Source: an uncultured Vampirovibrio sp.
Lineage (GTDB): Bacteria; Cyanobacteriota; Vampirovibrionia; Gastranaerophilales; Gastranaerophilaceae
Direction: 5' to 3'
NCBI GenBank assembly: GCA_910577635.1
Contig: CAJTNR010000003.1
Span: 47,696-111,695, forward strand
Length of the DNA stretch: 64,000 nt
Shown here piece by piece: positions 18,205 to 27,800 of the stretch. The notes under the pieces are model-generated. The model searched no databases. It was not told the DNA's origin and saw only the letters and a program-made list of their open reading frames with translations. The translations under genes and the position numbers were made by a program. Position 1 is the first letter of the stretch, and every line of letters starts with the position of its first letter.

Positions 18205-18394
18205 TCAACCTGTTCTTTTCCTGTACCTAATTTTTGCGTATCATCAAAATCGACTTTATCGATTATGCCTAAAATATTCTCATTTGCTTCAGCAATTTTT
18301 GCTAAAACATTTTTGTTTATAAGCTCTCCAATATTAGATTTGCCTTTAAATTTCACCATGTCATCAAAACTTGCGCCTTTGGGGACATCAACAA
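18205..18394 (-). pseudogene. Type I restriction N6-adenine methylase (HsdM-like) internal fragment
   Basis: About 60 codons on the minus strand read VDVPKGASFDDMVKFKG, KSNIGELINKNVL and VDFDDTQKLGTGKEQVD. This resembles the stretch of type I methylase subunits with FDDMVKFKxKSNIGELIN and DFNDxxKLGxGKExVD. Both ends are cut: it joins PrimPol sequence near 18205 and lysozyme sequence of the opposite strand near 18395. It is a relic of a lost restriction-modification system. Confidence 0.6.
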
Positions 18395-18549
18395 GAAAAT
18401 TATTAAAAGAAGAAGCGCAGCAGATATATAGAAAAGACTTTGAAAAACACATTGCACTAGCGAGTTTAATTTATAATATTGGTCCAGGTGCGTTTAGGGG
18501 TTCCGCTCTTTATAAAAAATTACAAGCAGGTGATAGAAAGAGCAGCTGA
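18395..18549 (+). pseudogene. Phage lysozyme (GH24-type) C-terminal fragment
   Basis: On the plus strand, LLKEEAQQIYRKDFEKHI joins directly to ALASLIYNIGPGAFRGSALY and KKLQAGD. In T4-type endolysins the first part is the helix that starts with EEA..L...D and the second is SFxFNIGxGAFxxSTLL. The usual 15-20 residues between them are deleted and the catalytic N-terminus is missing. A phage remnant fused to methylase debris. Confidence 0.65.
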
Positions 18550-18591
18550 TAAATTTGAGGATTGGATAAAAATAATTTTTAAAACCCAATT

Positions 18592-18979
18592 TTATTTTTT
18601 ACATAGCGCCCTGCATATAACTTCATCACTGCCGCTGCAGGTAGCTGCGACGTTATAGTTGTTTACTTCATCAAATAGCAATGTACCATTCTTGCTGTAA
18701 TATTTAAAATGTGCCATATGTATCGCCCAAACATCACAAGATACTTAGTATTTTGTAAGATAGTAATATAAATTGGTATGCCCTCAATTTTATCTCGTTG
18801 TGATTCGTCTTCTAGTGCATCATAATACTTAAACCATGCAGATGCACCATCAATAATTTTTGTTATTGAACTTTTTCAATAGAAATATAATCGTTTATTT
18901 TAGTCCATTGTCTGTCTTTATCTTGTGCGCTTGCAATTAATCCTAGTAAAAATATGCAGATAAAAATAATTTTTTTCAT
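18592..18979 (-). pseudogene. Decayed small secreted protein gene
   Basis: From ATG 18979 the minus strand encodes a clear signal peptide (MKKIIFICIFLLGLIASAQD), then QWTKINDYISIEKVQ and a stop. Reading continues in a second frame (SSITKIIDGASAWFKYYDAL, QRDKIEGIPIYITIL) and after about 18715 in a third (HFKYYSKNGTLLFDEVNN, CSGSDEVICRALCKK, stop at 18592). So it is one secreted protein of about 125 residues with at least two frameshifts. The original function is not recognisable. Confidence 0.7.
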
Positions 18980-19028
18980 AAAAAATATTATATAATAAAC
19001 TTAAGTAATATTTTAATGGGTGAAGGTA

Positions 19029-19964
19029 ATGTTTGAAACACTTAGAAGTTTTCTTAAGACTGATTTTGAAAAAGAGCTTTTTAATGAAGCTTTTAAGAAC
19101 TTGAACAATAAAGAAAGCAAAATTAGACACTGCAATTTTGCCTATGCTCTTCGTTCTTTAATTGACTGCATTTTTGATGAGCGCATATCAGAAGAGAATA
19201 TTAAAAACGCTCCCTGGTACAAAAAAGAATCCAATGAACGAGATATTACAAGAAGACAAAGGTATAAGTACTTTATTCAAGGTGATGCAGATGATTATTT
19301 TATTAATGAAATAATTAAGTTTGATAGTATTGATAAAATATCTAATAAATTTAATAAAGCTATACATAAGCTTTCAAAATATACTCATATTACTTCTAAA
19401 ACTTTTAATATTTCAGATAGTGAGATAAATTTATTCATAGAAAACATTGATAGAGTGAGCGCAGGTTTTTTTGATAGCATCGTTTCTATTAAAGCTAAGC
19501 TTATAGAAAAATTGGAGTTATGGCTTTATGAATCGATTAATGACACTTTTATATCAACAACAATTCAAGAAATCGATGAGCGGTGTACTCATTATTCAAT
19601 TGATTATATTGATGTTAATAGTATTGAAATTCTAAATAAGGATGATTCTTCTTATTTTTTCGATATTTCGACTCCTTTTGAAATTGAAGCAGAAGGTGAT
19701 ATTGAAGTTGAGCACCAATTTGGCTCAGATGGTGACTGCAGAAGGGGGGATGGTTTAAGGTTTAATAAAAGTTATCCTTATAAGGTAAGATTTAGAATTA
19801 CAATCCCTTCAATAAGAGAAATTATAGGAGATGAAAAAGAATATGATAGTTTAGCAAATTATAGCGAAAAACAAAAAAACAAGCTAGATAAGCTTTTTAT
19901 GGATGAATTCTATAGAAATGTTGAATTGATTGATTACAAAGTGCAGACTTTTAATTATCATTAG
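19029..19964 (+). CDS. Protein resembling the predicted pPIWI-associating nuclease family
   Basis: The 311-residue protein has an N-terminal helical region (residues 1-130 with CNFAYALRSLIDCIFDERI) and a C-terminal beta-rich part with EVEHQFGSDGDCRRGDGLRF and SYPYKVRFRI. The GS-SDxRRxDG stretch recalls the pP_pnuc-type predicted nuclease found next to prokaryotic Piwi-RE proteins. No Piwi gene is in the window. I choose ATG 19029 (GGTG and AAGG just upstream) over GTG 19020. The stop overlaps the convergent beta-lactamase gene by 14 nt. The family call is from memory of motif shape and is tentative; the gene itself is secure. Confidence 0.5.
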   Translation: MFETLRSFLKTDFEKELFNEAFKNLNNKESKIRHCNFAYALRSLIDCIFDERISEENIKNAPWYKKESNERDITRRQRYKYFIQGDADDYFINEIIKFDSIDKISNKFNKAIHKLSKYTHITSKTFNISDSEINLFIENIDRVSAGFFDSIVSIKAKLIEKLELWLYESINDTFISTTIQEIDERCTHYSIDYIDVNSIEILNKDDSSYFFDISTPFEIEAEGDIEVEHQFGSDGDCRRGDGLRFNKSYPYKVRFRITIPSIREIIGDEKEYDSLANYSEKQKNKLDKLFMDEFYRNVELIDYKVQTFNYH

Positions 19965-20862
19965 TATAATGTTTATATACAATTTCTGAAATTGTGCTTA
20001 TTGTTCCGGCATTTATATTATCATCAGGTTTTGAATCTTTTATAAAAACTGCAATGTAGTAAATTTTTCCATTAGGAAGAACAATATAGCCCGCATCGTT
20101 ATCTGCAATTTTAAGACCTTTAGAATTAATAGAACCGCTTCCTGTTTTATGATAGAGGGTTATATTAGAAGGAAGTCCTTTTTTAAGTTTGTCTTTTCCT
20201 GTTTCAGTCTGTGCTAAGGTTTTATCAAGAAAATCTTTAGAAGTATCAGATAAAAAACTGCTTTCTTTAATAAACTTCATAGCTTTGACTACATCTATAG
20301 GATATGCTTTATTTAAATATTGTTTTGAAATATCTTTGTTCATTGTTTTTTCGTTAACTAAAATCTCAATATTATTAAAACCTAAATCATAAACAAATTC
20401 TTGAAGAGATTCTATTCCTCCTGTATATTCAATTAGAATATCACAGGCATTATTATCGCTTTTTATAATCATATATCTTAATAATTCAGCTATGGTTATT
20501 TCTATAGGGAAATTTGAATATTTTTTCAATAAAGGACTGTGGGTGTTTTTATCAATCAAGTTTTCTTTGATTGTAATTTTTTCGCTCAGTGGAATTTGTT
20601 GATCTTCAAGCTGTTTTAATACTTTTATTGCAACAAAATATTTAAAAACACTCATAAGAGGATACTTTTCGTTGTTTATTGTTACAATCTCATTATCTTT
20701 TATAACAGATACTCCGATATTTGTATTGTCACCTATAAAAGCTGCAAGTTTAAATTCTAAACTATTATAGTAAGAAATGATATTAAAAATGAACAATAAA
20801 ATGATTCCCAGTATAAAAATATAGGCAATATTTTTCCTTGGGTTTATAAATTTTTCTATCAA
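19951..20862 (-). CDS. Class A beta-lactamase-like serine hydrolase, membrane-anchored
   Basis: The 303-residue protein has an N-terminal hydrophobic anchor (about 11-29, AYIFILGIILLFIFNII) and all class A catalytic motifs: SVFK (71-74), SDN (135-137), a Glu after Asn at 170-171 (NEKTM) that fits the general base of the omega loop, and KTG (239-241). This layout is closest to the class A2 enzymes known in Bacteroidetes. Whether the anchor is cleaved is unclear. It hydrolyses beta-lactams if the family assignment holds; a penicillin-binding or esterase function is less likely because the Glu is present. It sits beside phage debris, so acquisition by transfer is plausible. Confidence 0.85.
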   Translation of the reverse strand: MIEKFINPRKNIAYIFILGIILLFIFNIISYYNSLEFKLAAFIGDNTNIGVSVIKDNEIVTINNEKYPLMSVFKYFVAIKVLKQLEDQQIPLSEKITIKENLIDKNTHSPLLKKYSNFPIEITIAELLRYMIIKSDNNACDILIEYTGGIESLQEFVYDLGFNNIEILVNEKTMNKDISKQYLNKAYPIDVVKAMKFIKESSFLSDTSKDFLDKTLAQTETGKDKLKKGLPSNITLYHKTGSGSINSKGLKIADNDAGYIVLPNGKIYYIAVFIKDSKPDDNINAGTISTISEIVYKHYTNDN

Positions 20863-20955
20863 TTTTAAATTCCAAATTATATAATAAAAGAATTATACAA
20901 AAAGCTGTAATAAAACTCAACCAGTAGGGAAATTTTAAGAGTTAAGCTTAAATTA

Positions 20956-20984
20956 TGGACTTTCATTAGGGCTTGTTTTATAAT
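20956..20984 (+). promoter_or_regulatory. Sigma-70-like promoter for the small secreted protein
   Basis: TGGACT (20956-20961) and a perfect TATAAT (20979-20984) are 17 bp apart, 36 bp upstream of the ATG at 21021, which also has an AGGAGG ribosome site. Confidence 0.6.
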
Positions 20985-21020
20985 TAATTGCAGGAATTAA
21001 GATATTAGGAGGCGGTTTTA

Positions 21021-21308
21021 ATGAAAAAAGTATTTGCATTATTTGTTTTGTGTTCATTGTGTTTTTTTAATGCATCTGCAATTGCAAAAGGAACACGAGG
21101 AACCGATAGGGGTGTATCTGGAAGAAGTGTTGGCGCTGCCGCTTGTTCTTTGATTATCTGGCCTGGTATTGGACAAGCAATCAACAAACAAACACCTGAA
21201 AAAGATGTTGCCCACGCGCTTTTGGGATTAACCGGTGTATTTAGAATTTGGTCTTTCTATGATGCTCTTGTAGATAGAGACGGCGGGGTTTGGCATAATA
21301 GAATATAA
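21021..21308 (+). CDS. Small secreted or membrane protein
   Basis: The 95-residue protein begins with a signal peptide (MKKVFALFVLCSLCFFNASA, likely cut after AIA), then a Gly/Arg-rich loop (KGTRGTDRGVSGRSVG) and two short hydrophobic stretches (AACSLIIWPGIGQAI; HALLGLTGVFRIWSFYDAL). An excellent TTAGGAGGCGG ribosome site and TATAAT promoter suggest strong expression. I do not recognise the family. Confidence 0.75.
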   Translation: MKKVFALFVLCSLCFFNASAIAKGTRGTDRGVSGRSVGAAACSLIIWPGIGQAINKQTPEKDVAHALLGLTGVFRIWSFYDALVDRDGGVWHNRI

Positions 21309-21346
21309 TTTAGCTTTAAAATAATTATACATAAACTTTGCACTTC

Positions 21347-21961
21347 TTATGGACAATTACAATCTTTAAGTGCCTTTATTTCCATATCTTTAAGCTCAAA
21401 TATTTCGCTTATATCCGGTAATTCGTTTTGTGTGCAATAATTTTTGTATTCTCTTGCTATATTATCAAATATTCTTTGTGCAATAGAATAAAGTATTATT
21501 GTATATTTGCATTCATTTATGTCTGATAATTGTCCATTTATTTGTTGCATTGAATCCTGCCTGTTCTTGTATGATTTATATTTGCTTGAATAGTTTTCTT
21601 CTTCAAGAATTTTTTCAATTGCAAAATGATGCATCTGTATATATTCTTCTTGTATTTGCAGTTCCTCCTCCATTACTTGATATCTTTCTTCAAGCCAATC
21701 CAGTGTTCGTTTGCTTGGAGGCTGTTCGAATATTTTTTCCAGCATCCAGGGATAAAAATCCATCAATTTGTATAATTTTTCTTTTTCGTCTTCATTAATA
21801 CCAGTGGATTTATTTTTCATAATTTTTGTTTTTGGCATTTGATGATAATAAGTTTCTTTTATATTATCCTTTTGTGAAAAATCAAAATTATTCTGAGTGG
21901 TTTTTGCTCTTTGATCTTTCTGTATATAGGGAGTGTAGTTTATATTATTAATTTTTAACAT
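21347..21961 (-). CDS. Hypothetical helical protein
   Basis: I do not recognise this 204-residue protein. After a polar N-terminus (MLKINNINYTPYIQKDQ) it is strongly helical and acidic, with LYKLMDFYPWMLEKIF, WLEERYQVMEEELQIQEEY and a C-terminal Cys pair. There is no signal peptide or membrane helix. It could be a coiled-coil scaffold or effector-type protein. The start has a moderate AAGGAAT ribosome site. Confidence 0.6.
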   Translation of the reverse strand: MLKINNINYTPYIQKDQRAKTTQNNFDFSQKDNIKETYYHQMPKTKIMKNKSTGINEDEKEKLYKLMDFYPWMLEKIFEQPPSKRTLDWLEERYQVMEEELQIQEEYIQMHHFAIEKILEEENYSSKYKSYKNRQDSMQQINGQLSDINECKYTIILYSIAQRIFDNIAREYKNYCTQNELPDISEIFELKDMEIKALKDCNCP

Positions 21962-22149
21962 TGTTCTTAATTCCTTTTATGTCGTTTGTCTGTTTTTTAT
22001 TATAAATGAAAAAATTTGAGAAAAAAGTATTGAGCTTTTATTGTTTAAGAATATTAAATTGTCCAAATTGAAGAATTTGTAACTAAATTAAAGTTGATTC
22101 CAGGGCAGTTAATTGCATAAAAACTGTTTGAAAATAAAGAGATTCTGAA

Positions 22150-23247
22150 TTAATTAATTTTTTCAAAATGCATACCAAAGTTTTGTTTGAATAAATCATC
22201 TACTTGTCTTGAATAATTATTCCCATCCAGTTTTCCTGCAATGTATTCAGCTGTAAATTCGTAAAAATTCTTACAGGATCTTTCGCTAACCTCTCTTAAT
22301 ATCGGGATTTGCTCTGGTGTTGGAATTATATATTCACTTACAAAATTTAATATAGGGTTTTCTATAGCATGTAAACAATGAGCAAATTCATGTAAAAATG
22401 CATGTTTTGCGCTATCTGTTGAATGGGGTCTGTAATAGTTTTCACTAGCTTCTTGCAGTTCATAGTTTTCCCAATCATAATCAGTGTTGAGGTATATGGT
22501 TGCGTTTTTAAAGTCGACAAGTTTTTCTTTTTGTTTAAAGCTAAATTCAAGAAGTTCATTTATAGTATTGCATCGAAAATTTTTATAAGCATCACTGTAT
22601 TTAAATTTTATATTCGAACTTGCGATATCTGTTTTATTGCCGAATTTTTTATAGTCAATTCTTAATCCTTCAAAAAGTTTTTTGCCTTTGTTTTGATAAT
22701 TAAGCTTTTTGTAATCATCAAGCGCTTCTTTTGTTAGGTATGCAAGATTTAAGCTTGGAAAATTAGCATCAATTCCATATTCTTTTAAAAAATAATCCTT
22801 AGCTTCATCAAGAGTATTAAATTCAATTTTTTCTATACCCTCCTCTTCTTTATTAAGGGTTAGTTTTGTAGTTTCTTCTCCATTATCAAAAACTTTTGTT
22901 ACACTATAAACAGGCTCTTTTTGATACATTGGTTTTTTATTTTTTAATACAAAAAATAATTCTCCATTGCAGTAGATAATGGATTTTTCAACGTTTTCGT
23001 TTTTTATTGAATAATAACCTCTATTGGATAGCATAGAACCATCCTTGAATTTGTGATCGCCAAAATCATAGATAATGTCTTTAGAACTTGCATTATCGTA
23101 CTCATAGGTTTTGTACTTAGAGCCATTTTTATAAGAGGAAGTTATTCTTCCTTTATCATCATAGTTTAGCTCCCAATTGTTTCCTTTTTTATCTTTGTAT
23201 ATTTTTCCTAAAAAGTTGTTTTTCGTATAGAAGTTGTTAATTTTCAT
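22150..23247 (-). CDS. Putative zinc metallopeptidase with YD-like N-terminal region
   Basis: The 365-residue protein has HEFAH (286-290) followed 40 residues later by EFTAEYIAGKL (about 330-340), which gives HExxH plus a downstream Glu as in gluzincin peptidases. Its N-terminal 50 residues (NWELNYDDKGRITSSYKNG, then YKTYEYD) look like RHS/YD-type repeats, and DNGEETTKLTLN continues this style. There is no signal peptide. The N-terminus carries NNFLG, shared in form with two other proteins here (24420, 29997). Size and layout suit a delivered toxin or effector peptidase, but no secretion gene is adjacent. Confidence 0.7.
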   Translation of the reverse strand: MKINNFYTKNNFLGKIYKDKKGNNWELNYDDKGRITSSYKNGSKYKTYEYDNASSKDIIYDFGDHKFKDGSMLSNRGYYSIKNENVEKSIIYCNGELFFVLKNKKPMYQKEPVYSVTKVFDNGEETTKLTLNKEEEGIEKIEFNTLDEAKDYFLKEYGIDANFPSLNLAYLTKEALDDYKKLNYQNKGKKLFEGLRIDYKKFGNKTDIASSNIKFKYSDAYKNFRCNTINELLEFSFKQKEKLVDFKNATIYLNTDYDWENYELQEASENYYRPHSTDSAKHAFLHEFAHCLHAIENPILNFVSEYIIPTPEQIPILREVSERSCKNFYEFTAEYIAGKLDGNNYSRQVDDLFKQNFGMHFEKIN

Positions 23248-23301
23248 TGTTTTTTCCTTATTTTAATTAATTAAAAACTTCTAAATAAAAAAACTTGCAA
23301 A

Positions 23302-24309
23302 CTAATCTAAAAACAAAGAAGGTTCTTCTTTTTTAAACATTTTAACTTTTGTTTCAACAAGCTGATTAGCATTGTCATCAAATGCTTTACAATATTGTTG
23401 TTTTGTAAATTTAGAATTGTCTTTTTTTATTCCTTCATAGTTTTTTAAATGCGTGTTTTCAAACTCCATTAATCCTTCCTGCTGAACATTATCCAATTCT
23501 TTTTTAACTTCAGGATTAATTTTTGCAAATAGTAAGTTCATATTATCAATTGTTTTTTTGAATGTTTGATTGAACAAATTGAGATATTTGTTAGGAACAT
23601 ATCCTGCGGTTTTGCAAAAGTTCTCTAAAGACGTTGCGCTTGAGGAGACAAATCCGTATAGGAACATTGCATTTTCAACCGTTTTTACTTCTTCTTTAGT
23701 ATATTTTTTGTAAGTTGTATCGACTTCTCGTAAATTTGAAGCAGTTTGAGGAATAACTCTTTTTAAGTCTCCAGGGTGTTTTTTTAAGTGATTAACAAGC
23801 TGTAATCGATAGTTAATTTCTCCTTGATCTGCTCCTAGTTTTTGTGCGGCTTTAAAATCAGCCAAGGCGCCGTCAAAGTCTTTTGTCATTAGTCTTACAT
23901 TACCCCTGTTAATATATGCTGCAGGGAAATTTGAGTCAATTTCAATTGCCTTGTTGAAGTCAGCAAGAGCGTTTTTATAATCCCCTGTAACAACATAAAG
24001 GTTTGCTCTTCCTATATAAGGAGTGTTGTAGTTTTGGTTGAGCTCAATTGCCTTATTGTAGTCAGCAAGAGCGTTTTTATAATCCCCTATTCTTTTATAG
24101 GAATTTGCTCTGTTGTTGTAAAGATTTTCCAGCTCAGGATAAAGTACAATACAAGCATTGGTTAGTTCAATATGACCTCTGAAGTCACCTTTGTTTATAT
24201 ATGCCGCACTTTGTTCTTTATATTTTTTAAAATTACACTTAACATCCCCTGCTAAAGCTATATTAGAAACTAAGGCAAAACTTAACGCCAACAAAGCAAT
24301 CTTTTTCAT
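23302..24309 (-). CDS. Secreted TPR-repeat protein
   Basis: The 335-residue protein has a signal peptide (MKKIALLALSFALVSNIALAG), then about four TPR units between residues 30 and 170, including YKNALADYNKAIELNQN, YKNALADFNKAIEIDSN and FDGALADFKAAQKLGAD. The C-terminal half is helical and unrecognised. TPRs mediate protein-protein contacts; it is likely periplasmic. The two near-identical YKNALAD units show recent repeat duplication. Confidence 0.85.
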   Translation of the reverse strand: MKKIALLALSFALVSNIALAGDVKCNFKKYKEQSAAYINKGDFRGHIELTNACIVLYPELENLYNNRANSYKRIGDYKNALADYNKAIELNQNYNTPYIGRANLYVVTGDYKNALADFNKAIEIDSNFPAAYINRGNVRLMTKDFDGALADFKAAQKLGADQGEINYRLQLVNHLKKHPGDLKRVIPQTASNLREVDTTYKKYTKEEVKTVENAMFLYGFVSSSATSLENFCKTAGYVPNKYLNLFNQTFKKTIDNMNLLFAKINPEVKKELDNVQQEGLMEFENTHLKNYEGIKKDNSKFTKQQYCKAFDDNANQLVETKVKMFKKEEPSLFLD

Positions 24310-24419
24310 TTTAAACTCCCTATACTATTCTTAAAATTATTATATAATAAACAAAAAATTAATAGCAATTTTTATTCTTTTGTGGTTTTATATAAATAAA
24401 AATTTTAAGGAGCTTAATA

Positions 24420-24809
24420 ATGAATATATCTAATGTTTCACCAGTAAAATTCCAGGGTGTTTATTTAAATCCAAGAGCTGAGGACACAGTTAATGATTGG
24501 GTTAATATTGACAATAGAAGATTAACTAAAGACGTTTTTGAGCTTAAAAAAGCAACAGATGCTTATAAAACAGATGTTGTTATCCTGCCTGGAGGAAATG
24601 GGGAATGTGGAGCTCAAGTTATTGAAGTAGAAGATGTTTGTGATGGTAACAACTATAGAGTTGTTGATTATTTATCGGAAGAGGATAAACTTCCAGACGC
24701 ACTTGAAAAAGCACTAAAGAAGCTCAATAACAAGTATGAAGTAAAAGATAAACCTACAAGACAAAGATTCCCAGGAAGAGCTAATCCAGGAATTAATACA
24801 ATGGCATAA
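24420..24809 (+). CDS. Small hypothetical protein with SPVxFxG N-terminus
   Basis: The 129-residue protein starts MNISNVSPVKFQGVYL and then has an alpha/beta-like body with DVVILPGGNGECGAQVIEVED and a basic Pro/Arg-rich tail. I do not recognise a family. The N-terminal motif is shared with the protein at 29997 (SPVSFLG). AAGGAG precedes the ATG, and a strong terminator hairpin follows the stop, so it is probably monocistronic. Confidence 0.7.
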   Translation: MNISNVSPVKFQGVYLNPRAEDTVNDWVNIDNRRLTKDVFELKKATDAYKTDVVILPGGNGECGAQVIEVEDVCDGNNYRVVDYLSEEDKLPDALEKALKKLNNKYEVKDKPTRQRFPGRANPGINTMA

Positions 24810-24835
24810 AAATTGATTCTTTATAATTTATAAAA

Positions 24836-24865
24836 AACCCGTTGATAAACTTTATCAGCGGGTTT
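24836..24865. terminator. Intrinsic terminator between convergent genes
   Basis: AACCCGTTGATAAA pairs with TTTATCAGCGGGTT across a short loop, flanked by A-runs and T-runs. It serves the gene at 24420 and the convergent autotransporter gene. Confidence 0.85.
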
Positions 24866-24890
24866 TATCATGAACTTATCTTTATATGGC

Positions 24891-27800
24891 TTATAAGCTT
24901 TGTTCTCTATTTTTACCAAGAAGGATATCGAGTCCTAAAGTTAGCGCTATACCGTTTCTTCCTCCGTTTCTAATTACGGTCTGGAAGTATCCGTTTAAAG
25001 TTTCATGGAAAGTTCTTTGAATACCAAGACCGTATTCAATGTATGGTTTTGTTGAAAGTTCAGGAAGTGCAACATTAGCTGCGCTAAAGTTAGTTTTATC
25101 AATAATATTCCATCTCATAGCAACGTTAATATAAGGCTGCCAGCCGTTTTTGGTGTTTGCAAATAATCTAACACCAGGCGCTATTTGAATAGCATGCAAT
25201 GGATCAGCAGAAATTTTTACTCCTGCTGCGTTTGTGTAATCAAAAGCATTGATAAAGCTATAGGAAATTAAGAAATTGGGCTGGATTACAAATTTACCTT
25301 CCTTGAATTCTAAATTATATCCTGATTTAGATGCAACCCCTGACATTAACATTGGGAAATCTTCATTTCCAAACATATTAGATGCTTGTACTACGCTTGC
25401 TCCAACGTTTGCAGTTAGTGCACTAAAGAAGTTGTTTTTGTATAATGAGCCGCTTAACCCAAGAGTTCCGCCGTTTTGATACAAGCTGTTCCCGCTAAAA
25501 GTTTGATGAGAACCGCTATAGCCAATATAGCCTCCAAGCTGAGCTTTTTTGCCATTCTTAAGGTCAAAAACGCGGCTTTGTGTTCCCATATAAGAGCCAT
25601 ACATAATGTTATCGACATCGACCCCGCCTTTTAATCCGACTTTTTCAAAGGATGTGTAGGGTCTAAACCAGGCTGCTTCTTCGTTTTCAAAATGGAAAGC
25701 CCTTAACCTCTTTGCTTCTTCATCTTTAATAGCGTATCTGTTTTTTAAATCAGACATTTGTCTAACTATCTTAGGAGCCATCATTTTTGAAACTATATTA
25801 GAAAAAGCCTGATCATATGAATTTAATTGAGTGTAATACCCAGCTTGTGTAGCAACAGCTCCTGTCATAACAGCCGGGTTAATTTGCTCAATTGTCGGTT
25901 TTGAACTTCCGCCCGGGTTAATGATAGGATCAATACCGCCTGTTCTTGTGAAACTGAGTTCTTGTTTTTCTTCATCTAGTTCAACATCATATTTATAAAT
26001 TTTACCTAAAGCAGTTTTAGCACCGTCTTCAAGGGTTATAATATCCATTAAATCATCATATTCGCTCAAGCTGATACCTGTTGTTTGAGCTGTTGCATCT
26101 GCAATTACGTTTATTTTTTGAATATTAATTTTGGCATCATTTTTAACTTGAATAGAGTTTGCACTAAAGCTGTCAATTTCTCCTTTTTGTAAATCTGCAT
26201 CCAATGCAAGATTCAGGTTTGCTTCAAGATTGAAATTGCCAAGATAATGGTTTTGAATTACACCATTAGCAAGATTCAAAGTTGCAGGATTGTAAACATT
26301 AAAAGCATTTATAGCATTGAAGAATTTTCCCTGAGGACCAAGTTCAACTGTTCCTCCGTAAATATTGACATCACCTACAAACCCTGTCATATCAGCATTA
26401 AAGACAATTGTTCCTTGTGTAGGTGCGTCAATTGGAATCTTGTTATCACCTGATTTATAGGTTGACTCTCTATTTTCCCATTCGCCCTGCTGGTTGATTT
26501 GGATTTTAGGATATACCCCATAGGTGTGTTTATCGGAAGATGCAATTGCATCATTAAAGATAATCTTTTTTCCCTCAGCAGCATTTAAATTGATTCTTCC
26601 TTTAATAGTATAAATTGCATTGGAAACCAAAGAATTGATATTTGAACCTGCTTTATTGCCTGAAAAAACTACATCTTTATTCTTAGCAATAATATTAACC
26701 TGTCCTTCGTTGTTGAAAATCGCACCGCCTGAAGCAGCTTGTCCTATTGCAGTGTTGTTTTCAAATGTTGTATCAACAAAAGTTGAAATCGCGTCTTGTT
26801 CGTTATAGACAGCTCCTCCTCCAAATAGCTTTTCTGAACTGCTTGAAGCGGTTGATACAGAGTTGTTTGTAAAGCTGGAATCTTCAACATTTAAAACATT
26901 GTAGTTGTTGTTATAAATCGCTCCACCAGCGGCACCTAGTTCCATACCAGACATGTCTTCGTCTGCAGTTGAATTGGCCTGATTGTTGTTGAAGGTAGAA
27001 TTGTAGATATTTAAGTGCTTGGTGCTTGGATAACCTGTTGCAGATTTATTTGCAATAGCCCCGCCCATTGAATAGTTATTGGAGTCAACTTTGTTTGATT
27101 CAAAAACCGAATTTCTAATTGTTACTGTACCGTTTGAGCTTGCTGCTTGATAAATCGCTCCGCCTGCTGTATCTGTAAAGTATTGTGAAGGTACAAGTGA
27201 AGTATCGGCTTGATTATCTATTGAGTTTCCTTCAAAAATTGAATTTTCAATTGTTACATCACTCGAGGAAGTATAAACACCCCCGCCATAAGCTGTTGTT
27301 GCATTTTTAGAGGTTATTGAATTGTTTTTAAATACAACATTTTTAAGTTTTGATATTGCATTTGAAGAACTTCCCTGCATGAAAGCTCCACCCATAACAT
27401 TTGAATTTTTAGTTGCATTTGCAGCATCTAAGTTTGCACTGTTTGAAATAAAATGTACATTTTCTAAATTGGAACTGTTAGCAAGGTATAATGCACCTGC
27501 GGATGCATTTTTACTTGTAGCATTAACTGAATTATTTTCAAAAACCACATTTTTTAAATCATGGCTATTTAAGACAAACCCGTTATCAACACTGTAGTAA
27601 TCTCCATATATTGCACCACCCTTGGCACTTGTTCCTGTTACGGTATTAAAACCAAAGTAGCTGTTTTTAATATCCACTGCGCCTGATGAGTTAAATATTG
27701 CACCGCCTTGAATAAAGCTGCTTGTTGCTGTTCCTGCATTGACAGTGTTTTTTGTAAAGTAGCTGTCAAGAATAGTCAGTTTGCCGTTTTTCTGCTGCGC

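Larger units (their letters stand above)
10319..18549. mobile_element. Accessory island 1 at tRNA-Asn (right end uncertain)
   Basis: A large serine recombinase and a small excisionase-like HTH gene sit at the 3' end of tRNA-Asn. They are followed by a helicase-nuclease gene, a small membrane protein, an XRE regulator and phage or restriction gene debris. I found no convincing direct repeat of the tRNA 3' end, so the right boundary is a guess placed at the end of the recognisable phage debris. It may be a stack of more than one element. Confidence 0.4.

Noticed and set aside
18181..18215. CAACCTG at 18,199 as attR for the tRNA-Asn island
   Set aside because: Only seven bases match the tRNA 3' end and the flanks differ; this is expected by chance.
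20916..20945. CAACCAGTAGGGAAATTTTAAG as a degenerate copy of the tRNA-Asn tail
   Set aside because: Needs several mismatches and a gap; not better than chance in AT-rich DNA.
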